Shown here piece by piece: positions 47,201 through 56,200 of a stretch of 57,645 nucleotides of DNA; the stretch's first letter is position 1; every line of letters begins with the position of its first letter. Source of the DNA: CAZRIP01 sp964600165. GTDB taxonomy: Bacteria > Elusimicrobiota > Elusimicrobia > UBA1565 > UBA9628. The stretch is from positions 1 through 57,645 of the forward strand of contig CAZRIP010000007.1 in NCBI GenBank assembly GCA_964600165.1, given 5' to 3'. The notes beneath the pieces were generated by a model. The model did no database searches. It worked only from the letters and a program-made list of their open reading frames with translations, and was not told the DNA's origin. The position numbers were made by a program, and so were the translations under genes.

Positions 47201-50200
47201 AATCGCTCTCGACGTTGCCGCCGAGGTCGGTCGCCACCGTCTGGATGTAGAACTTGCTGCGATTGAAGCTCGCCCACGGCACTCCCGAGAAGCTCCACGC
47301 GCACGTGAGGCCACCGCAGACCGCTCCCTGCGCCGGGAAGAAGTACGGGCAGGCGTGATTGAAGTTGAGCGTGACGGGGTCGTAGCAGTTCGGAGCCACG
47401 ATGTTCGCGTCCTGGATGTTGATCGCGATCGTCGAGACGCCGACGTTGTCCGTGCTCGTGCCGGTGATCGTCGCGAGGCTGCTGTAGGTCCCGTTGTGGA
47501 CGGGGTTCGAGACGCCGGACGCCGGCGCCTGGTTGTCGAACGTGACCGTGTTCACCTGCAGATGCGTGTCCGCGTTGCCCGCGCGATCGGTGATCCGCGT
47601 GCTGAGCGTGTACGCCTGGCCGTTGGCCAGCGCCGCCGGCGGCGGCAGGTTCCAGCCCCACTGGTCCGGCGCGTTGAAATTATAGGAGCCGGCCGCGGCG
47701 GGCACGTAGGTCGAGTAGTAGACCGCGGAGTTGCCCGTGAAGTTCGTCCCGTTCCACCACGAGTTCGCGGCCCCGCCGTTCGCCGACAGCGCGAAGAGGA
47801 TCGACGCCACGCCCGCCGTCGCGTCGGTGGCCGTGCCCGTGACCGACGTGATGCTTAGGCCGAACACCGACTGCGTCGTCAAGCTCGCCGTCGGCGCCTT
47901 GATGTCGAAGGTGAACCCGGCCGAAGAGAACGTCGTCTGGAAGTTGCTGGCCTGGTCCGACGCCGAGGACGTGATCACGTACTGATGCGTGTCGGTCCAC
48001 GGCTGCGGCGTGAAGAGATAGCTCCACGCCGCGATCGTGCCGGCCGGCTTGAACCAGTTCGGGCAGCCGACGGTGAAGCCGCCGCCCGGCACGTAGCACT
48101 TGGCGGCGCCGATGTCCTGGACGTTCATGTAAAGCGTGGCATTGCCCACGAGCGGCAGGTTGTCCGCCGCGATACCGGAGACCGACGGCAGCGCGTTCGT
48201 GAACGAGCCGTCTACGATCGAGTTGACTTGCGAGGTCGGCGGCGTGTTGTCGAAGGTGAACGTCGAGCTGTAGACCGGGTTGTAGAACGCCGCGGCGTTG
48301 CCGGCCGGCACGGTGTTGTCGGCGCCCGCCGTCGTGATGTAGTACGAGTCGCCCGAGGTCAGGGCCGGCAGGTTCGCGTTGTTGACCTGCCACGTGCTCT
48401 GCCAGATGAAGACGTTGCCGGTCACGAAGGTGTTGTTGTTGAGCGTGATCGGGCAAGCCGACCACGGCCCCACGCCGTCCCAGCACAGGTTGTCGGCGAG
48501 GCGCACGATGCGCACGCCCAGGGCCGTCATCGTCGCTGTGTTGATGCCGTTGAACGTGTCGTCGTGCCACGACCCGTTGATGCCCGCCAGCGAGCTGATG
48601 AAGCTCGTGTTGCCGGGCGCCGTCACCGTCGTCACCGGCGGCGTGTTGTCGAAGACGACGGTATTGGTCGTGTAGGCGACGACCCAATTGCCGGCCGAGT
48701 TCTGCGCGCGGAACTCGAAGCTATACTGGACGCCGCTGACGAACATGCCGGCCGCGGTCGAGGAGCTGAAGGACGGGTTGTTCGGCGCGCCGGCGAGCGT
48801 CGCCGTCGTCCACGCGAGGTCGCCGTTCCAGACGCCGCCCGTGTTCAAGGTCGGATCGAGCGAGAAGCCCAAGCCCGGGTTAGCCGGGTCCCAGTAGCGC
48901 GGCACGCCGGTCAGCTTCTGGACGCGCACGTTGACGCGGCTGATCGTGTCCGGCGAGGACGTCAGCGCGCTGCCCGTGATCGTCGCGAGAGAGCTGTCGT
49001 GCGGATCGGAGACCGACGCTTCGTTGAGCGGGAACGTGACCGAGAGAGTCGGCGCGTTGTTGTCGAAGGTGAAGAAGTTCGAGCTGACGCTGACGCCGAA
49101 CGTGCTCTGAACGTTCGGGGCGAGATCGGCGCCGCGCGCGACGACCCAGTACTGGTGCAGCGGCGTGAACGCCACGCCCGAGTAGCTCCAGTTGCAGCTC
49201 GCGCTCGCGCAGGCGGCGCCCTGCGCCGGGAAATAACCCGGGCAGGCGCCGTTGAACGTGCCGGCCGGGTAGTTGTAACAGTTGTTAGGACCGGCGGCCG
49301 TGACGTCCTGGATGCTCAGCGTGACCGTCGACATGATGACGTTGTCGACGCTCGTGCCCGAGATCGTCGGCAGGCTTTGCACGAAGCTGTTGTGGGCCGG
49401 CGCGGCGATGCCGGCCGTCGGCGCCGTGTTGTCGTAGGTGAGCTGCTGCGTCTGGTTGTGCGCGTCGTTGTTGCCCGCGCGGTCGGTGATGCTCGTGCGC
49501 ACCGTGTACTGCGTGCCGTCGACGAGCGAGCCCATCGGCAGGTTCCAGCCCCACGTATCCGGGGCGCCGAACGCGTAGGAGCCCGCGGCGGCGGCCGTCG
49601 AGAAGAACTGCGCGGACAGTCCCGTGAAGTTCGTGCCGTTCCACCAGGAGTTCGCCGCCCCGCCGTTGTTCGAGAGCGCGATCAAGATCTGCGCGACGCC
49701 GGCCGTCGCGTCGGTCGCCGTGCCGGTCACGGAGGTGATCGCGACGTTGAAATAAGACTGCGTCGTGACCGTCGCCGTCGGCGCCTTCGTGTCGAAGCCG
49801 AAGCCGGCCGACGAGATCGCCACTTGAACGTTCCCGGCGTCGTCGGTCCCCGACGAGTTGATCACGTAGAGGTGGCCGTCGGTCCACGGCTGCGGCACGA
49901 AGCTGTAGTTCCACGCCGGCGTCGCGCCGAACGGCTTGAACCAGCCGGGGCAGAGCGTCGTGAAGCCCGCGCCGGGCACGTAGCAGTTGTTCGGGCCGGC
50001 GATCGACGCGTCCTTCACGCTCATATACATCGTCGAGGCCGGGCTCAGGTTGATGTTGTCGGCCGTCTGGCCGTTGACCGCCCCGAGCGTCGGGAAGAAC
50101 GAGCCGTCGACGGGCGCCAGGAAGACCGACGTCGGCGCCGTGGTGTCCCAGGTGAACGTCGAGCTCTGGATCGGCTGATAGAGCGCCGCGGCGTTGCCGC

Positions 50201-53200
50201 TCGGGACCGCGTTGTCCACGCCCGCGACCGTGACGTAGTAAGAAGTCCCGCTCGTCATCGGGTTCGGAAGATTCGTGGCTTTGACCTGCCAGCTGCTCTG
50301 CCAGATCGCGATGCCGCTCGTCGTGTCGAGGTTCGCGCACGGCGGCGCCTGCCAGCTGCCGCTGTTCCAGCATTGATTGTCGGACAACCGCACGATCTGC
50401 ACGGAGATCGCCGTCATCGTGGAAACGAGCGCGCCGGAGAACGGCGCGACGTCGTGCTGCGGGCCCCAGATCGGCTGGCCGAACGCCGTGATCGTCGAGC
50501 CCACGACCGGGAAGGAGACCTGGGTCAGCGGAGGCGTGTTGTCGAAGACGAACGTGTTCGTCGTGTAGCTCGCCACGTAGGTGCCCGCCTGGTTGATGGC
50601 GCGCGCCTCGATCGTGTACTGGTTGCCGCTGACCCAGCCGATCGTCGTGGCCGAGCTCCAGCCCGGGCCCGTGTAGGTCGCCGTCGTCCAGGCGAGGTCC
50701 TCGTTGGCCGGGATGATGCCGAAGTTCAGGTTCACGGGGTCCCAGTAGCGCTGCGGCGCCGTCAAGCGCTGCACGCGGATGTTGACCGCCGCGACCGTGT
50801 CCGGCGCCGAGGCCGACGCCACGCCCGTGATCGTCGTCAGCGCGCTGACGTTCGTGCTGTCGGCCGGGAAGCTGACGTTGAGCGTCGGTTGGCCGTTGTC
50901 GAACGTGAAGAAGTTCGAGCTGACGCTGACGCCGAACGTGTTCTGGACGTTCGGCGCGAAGTCCGCGCCGCGCGCGACGACCCAGTACTGGTGCAGCGTC
51001 GTGAACGTGATGCCCGAGTAGCTCCAGTTGCAAGTCGTGCCCGCGCAGGCCGCGCCCTGCGCCGGGAAGTAGCCCGGGCAAGCCCCGTTGAAAAGGCCGG
51101 TCGCGTAGTTGTAGCAGTTGTTCGGACCGGCGGCCGTGACGTCCTGGATGCTCAGCGTGATCGTCGACATCTCGACGTTGTCGACGCTGGTGCCCGATAT
51201 CATCGGCAGGCTTTGCACGAAGCTGTTGTGGGCCGGCGCGGCGATGCCGGCCGTCGGCGCCGTGTTGTCGTAGGTGAGCTGCTGCGTCTGGTTGTGCGCG
51301 TCGTTGTTGCCCGCGCGGTCGGTGATGCTCGTGCGCACCGTGTACTGCGTGCCGTCGACGAGCGAGCCCATCGGCAGGTTCCAGCCCCACGTATCCGGGG
51401 CGCCGAACGCGTAGGAGCCCGCGGCGGCGGCCGTCGAGAAGAACTGCGCGGACAGTCCCGTGAAGTTCGTGCCGTTCCACCAGGAGTTCGCCGCCCCGCC
51501 GTTGTTCGAGAGCGCGATCAAGATCTGCGCGACGCCGGCCGTCGCGTCGGTCGCCGTGCCGGTCACGGAGGTGATCGCGACGTTGAAATAAGACTGCGTC
51601 GTGACCGTCGCCGTCGGCGCCTTCGTGTCGAAGCCGAAGCCGGCCGACGAGATCGCCACTTGAACGTTCCCGGCGTCGTCGGTCCCCGACGAGTTGATCA
51701 CGTAGAGGTGGCCGTCGGTCCACGGCTGCGGCACGAAGCTGTAGTTCCACGCCGGCGTCGCGCCGAACGGCTTGAACCAGCCGGGGCAGAGCGTCGTGAA
51801 GCCCGCGCCGGGCACGTAGCAGTTGTTCGGGCCGGCGATCGACGCGTCCTTCACGCTCATATACATCGTCGAGGCCGGGCTCAGGTTGATGTTGTCGGCC
51901 GTCTGGCCGTTGACCGCCCCGAGCGTCGGGAAGAACGAGCCGTCGACGGGCGCCAGGAAGACCGACGTCGGCGCCGTGGTGTCCCAGGTGAACGTCGAGC
52001 TCTGGATCGGCTGATAGAGCGCCGCGGCGTTGCCGCTCGGGACCGCGTTGTCCACGCCCGCGACCGTGACGTAGTAAGAAGTCCCGCTCGTCATCGGGTT
52101 CGGAAGATTCGTGGCTTTGACCTGCCAGCTGCTCTGCCAGATCGCGATGCCGCTCGTCGTGTCGAGGTTCGCGCACGGCGGCGCCTGCCAGCTGCCGCTG
52201 TTCCAGCATTGATTGTCGGACAACCGCACGATCTGCACGGAGATCGCCGTCATCGTGGAAACGAGCGCGCCGGAGAACGGCGCGACGTCGTGCTGCGGGC
52301 CCCAGATCGGCTGGCCGAACGCCGTGATCGTCGAGCCCACGACCGGGAAGGAGACCTGGGTCAGCGGAGGCGTGTTGTCGAAGACGAACGTGTTCGTCGT
52401 GTAGCTCGCCACGTAGGTGCCCGCCTGGTTGATGGCGCGCGCCTCGATCGTGTACTGGTTGCCGCTGACCCAGCCGATCGTCGTGGCCGAGCTCCAGCCC
52501 GGGCCCGTGTAGGTCGCCGTCGTCCAGGCGAGGTCCTCGTTGGCCGGGATGATGCCGAAGTTCAGGTTCACGGGGTCCCAGTAGCGCTGCGGCGCCGTCA
52601 AGCGCTGCACGCGGATGTTGACCGCCGCGACCGTGTCCGGCGCCGAGGCCGACGCCACGCCCGTGATCGTCGTCAGCGCGCTGACGTTCGTGCTGTCGGC
52701 CGGGAAGCTGACGTTGAGCGTCGGTTGGCCGTTGTCGAACGTGAAGAAGTTCGAGCTCGTGCCGACCGTGAACGCGCCCTGCACGTTGGTCGCCAGGTCC
52801 GCGCCGCGCGCGACGATCCAATACTGGTGCAGCGTCGTGAACGTGATGCCCGAGAAGCTCCAGTTGCAGGTCCCGCCAGCGCAGGCGGCGCCCTGCGCCG
52901 GGAAATAGGCCGGGCAGGCGACGTTGAACGGCCCGGTCGGATAGTTGTAGCAGAGGCCCGACGTGAAATCTTGGACGCTCAGCGTGATCGTCGACATCGC
53001 GACGTTGTCCGAGCTCGTGCCGGTGATCGCGGCGAGGCTGCTCAGCGTGGCATTGTGGACCGGCGCCGAGATTCCCGCCGTCGGCGCCGTCTTGTCGAAC
53101 GTCAGCTGCTGGGCCTGCAGGTGGATGTCGTTGTTGCCGGCCCTGTCCGTGATGCTGGTCTGGATCGTGTACTGCTGGCCATCGACGAGGAACCCGCCCG

Positions 53201-56200
53201 CCGGCAGCGCCCACGCCCAAGTGTCCGGCGCGCCGTAAGCGTAGCTTCCCGGCGCGGGGACCGTCGTGGTGAAGACCGCGGACGGGCCCGTGAAGGTCGC
53301 GCCGTTCCACCAGGAGTTCGCCGCGCCGCCGTTGTTCGACATCGCGACGAGGATCTGCGAGACTCCCGAGGTGGCGTCGGTCGCCGTGCCGGTCACGGAG
53401 CTGAACGTCAGGTTGAAATAGGACTGGGTCGTCACCGTCGCCGTCGGGGCCTTCGCGTCGAAGGTGAAGCCGGCCGACGAAAGCTGGACCTGGAGGTTGC
53501 CGGCGAGATCGGCGGCCGACGAGATGATCACGTATTGGTGAGCGTCCTGCCACGGCTGCGACGGCCAGTCGTAGGTCCAAGCGCCCGTCGAGCCGCGCGC
53601 GGCGAACATGTGCGGGCAGGGCGCGGAGAAGTCGTTGCTCGACTGCTTGTAGCAGCCTCCGCCCGTCACGTCCTGGATTTGGAGGCCGATCGTCGAGACC
53701 TGCACGTCGTCGGCCGAGCCGCCGTTGATCGACGAGAGGCTGTTGAAGTACTTGCCGTCGAGCGGGAACGTGATCGAAGACGTCGGGACGACGGTGTCGA
53801 TCGTGAACGTCGCCGTATAGACGTTCCAGGCCGCGCCGTTGCCGCCGAGGTTCGCGTCGTCGGTCGAGATCACGGTGACGTAATAAGAGGAAGCGGAGAC
53901 GAGGCCGGTGAGCGCGTTGCCGGTGATCGTCGGCAAGGCGCCGCCCGCCACGCTCCAGTTGAAGACGTGGTTCGCGCCCGAGTCCGCGAAGCCGACCTGC
54001 GCCAGGCTCGAGCGCAGGGCGGTCACGCTCGGCGACCACGAGTGCGCGCCCGTGTAATACTGGCCGTCGGAGACGCGCTGCACGCGCACGTCGACGGCGC
54101 TGAGCAGGCCCGGGTTCGTGTTGACGTCACCCTGGCTGACGAGCGGCCGGTCCTGCGCCGTGCCGGCGATCGACGGCAGCGACGCCGTCGTCGTGCTCGT
54201 CATCGGAGACGTGATCGCCATGACCGGCGGCAGCGAGTCGAAGACGAAGGTGGCCGAGGTCGAGTACGGCACCGAGTAGTTGCCGGCGAGGTCGAGAGCG
54301 CGCGCGACGACGGCGTAGGTGGAGCCGTCGACGAGCGCGTACGCCGGCGACGCGCCGCTGCCCGGGCCGCTCGAGACCGCCCAATTGGTCCAGTCCGTCG
54401 GGTTGTACGTCGCTTTAAACCAAGCGAGGTCGCCGTTGGGCTGCGTGAAGTTGAGCGAGTTGCCCGGGTCCGCCCACGCGGCCGGGCTTCCGATCGGCGC
54501 GGCCTCGACGCGCACCGAGACGTTCGTCAACGCGCCGAAGGCGGGCACGGAGGCCGTGCCCGAGATCGCCGGCAGCGCGCGCCACTTCGGCGTCGCCGCG
54601 TCCGGCACCTGCAGCGCGACGAGAGGCAGGCTCGTGTCGTAGACGAAGTTGATCGTCTGGGCCGGAACCTCGACGTTGGCGTTGGGCTGCGCGTTGTCCT
54701 GGCTGAAGACCTGCAGTTGGTAGCTCGAGCCGTTCTGCCAGGCAAGCGTCGACACGACGGCGTTGAAGACCCAGCTGTTGCCGCCGGTGATCGTCGCGCT
54801 GCTGTTGAGGAACTGATTGTTGTTCGGCGCGCCGCCGAGCGAGACGGTCCACGTGCTCGCCGCCTGGTTCCAGAAGAGCCCGTCGCTGACGCGCTTGAGC
54901 ACGACGGCGACGCCGTTCGGGATCTTCACGGCCGCCGGCGTGTCGTTGATCGTCTGATCGATCGCGGCGCCTTGCAGGGTCGGCGGGGTGTTGATCGCCG
55001 TGTTGTTGACCGGGAACGTGATCGTCGTCGTCGGCGACGACATGTCGATGTGGAAGCCCTGCACGTTCGGGGAAGCGCAGCCCGAGGGGAACGTGCCCGG
55101 GAAGCACTCGCTGATTCCAGCGAGATTGACGCCTCCGACGATCAGCGTGAAGGTCGTGTTGTTGAGCGCGTACCAGGAAGGGAGCGCGTCGCCGCCGGCC
55201 GGATACGTCCAGTTGCCCGCGTTCATCGACGGCGCGCGGATCGTCGCGGCGTTACTGCAGTCGATCCACGAGCTCGAGCCGTCCCAGCACTTCTTCAGCC
55301 CGCCGTTCGAGAGATTCTCGCTGCGCAGCTGCAATTGGATCGACGTCGTGTTGCCGTTGTAGGTGCCCTGAAACGCGGTCAGATTGCTGTACCAGACCTG
55401 CGCCGCCGGAGGCGCGGGCGGCACGACCATGGCGGTGGCGGACGGCGGCGGGATCCACTTCACGCGGCGATAGTCCGAGTTGCCCGAGGTGATCGGCGTC
55501 TTCGGGAAGTTGCCGGCGTAGTCCGTGCCGGACGACGTGATGACGTAGAAGCCGCCGACGAAGAGATTGTTGTCGAGGATCGGCGACGCGAAAGACCACG
55601 TCGCGCCGTTCCAGGTCGCCGTGTCCCAGACGACGGCGTTCTGCCAGGCGCCGGCCACGGCGTTCCAGTACCTGCCCGCGTTCGGGTCTCCGGCGTTGCC
55701 GGCGTCGGCCTGGATCTGGAGGCTTACTCCCACTACGCCGGCCGACGAGCTGTTGACGAGCACGTCGGCGGCCGTGCCGCCGATCGCGTTGAGCGAGTTC
55801 ACGGTGGCGCCGTCGGCGAACGTCGTGATGCCCGACTGCGGAGGCGTGACGTCCAAGGTCACGATGACCGTCTTCGTCAGGGCGACCGGCGCGTAACCCT
55901 CGTTGCCGGCGTAGTCCTTGGCCCAGGCGCTGATCTGGTACTGGCGGCCGTCGGCCGAGGGATCGCCGCGGACCCAGTCCGCGGGCAAGCCCGTGAACTG
56001 CCAGTTCGCCGGGTTGACCGCGGCCGGGTTCGTGGAGACGGCCGTCGTCCACGAGGCGCCGCCGTTGTTCCACCACGCCGCGCCGCCGGGCACCGAGTGC
56101 GGACCGGCCGAGACGTCCTGGATCTTCACGTAGACGTTCGAGACGCCCGAGACGACGTTGCCGCCCGTCAGCGGGTCGTTGAAAGTGCCCGACGAAAGCG

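Larger units (their letters stand above)
46780..54245 (-). repeat. Four tandem copies of a five-domain supermodule
   Basis: Within the Ig array, domain types recur in fixed order with a period close to 612 residues (1,836 bp where exact). The five types are recognisable by openings such as 'FP.VGSTITAFG', 'DGSFFPTLGAVNG', 'VTTQSYFNVAITSVTGTATD', 'AGIAAPAHNSFVQSLP' and 'LNVSFPADSTNVSALTTITG'. Outer copies are diverged; the inner two are nearly identical. Confidence 0.8.

Noticed and set aside
39768..47858. Long open frame on the + strand (2,696 codons) opposite the giant gene
   Set aside because: Its translation is Arg/Asp/Gly/Val-rich with no domain-like pattern and it mirrors the GC-rich third positions of the minus-strand gene. 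Similar shadows occur at 31545-36827 and on the minus strand in another frame at 31294-38334 and 49285-54039.
49367..52757. CRISPR or mobile-element interpretation of the long direct repeats
   Set aside because: The repeats are coding, stay in frame, have no short regularly spaced units, terminal inverted repeats or transposase, and match the protein module period.
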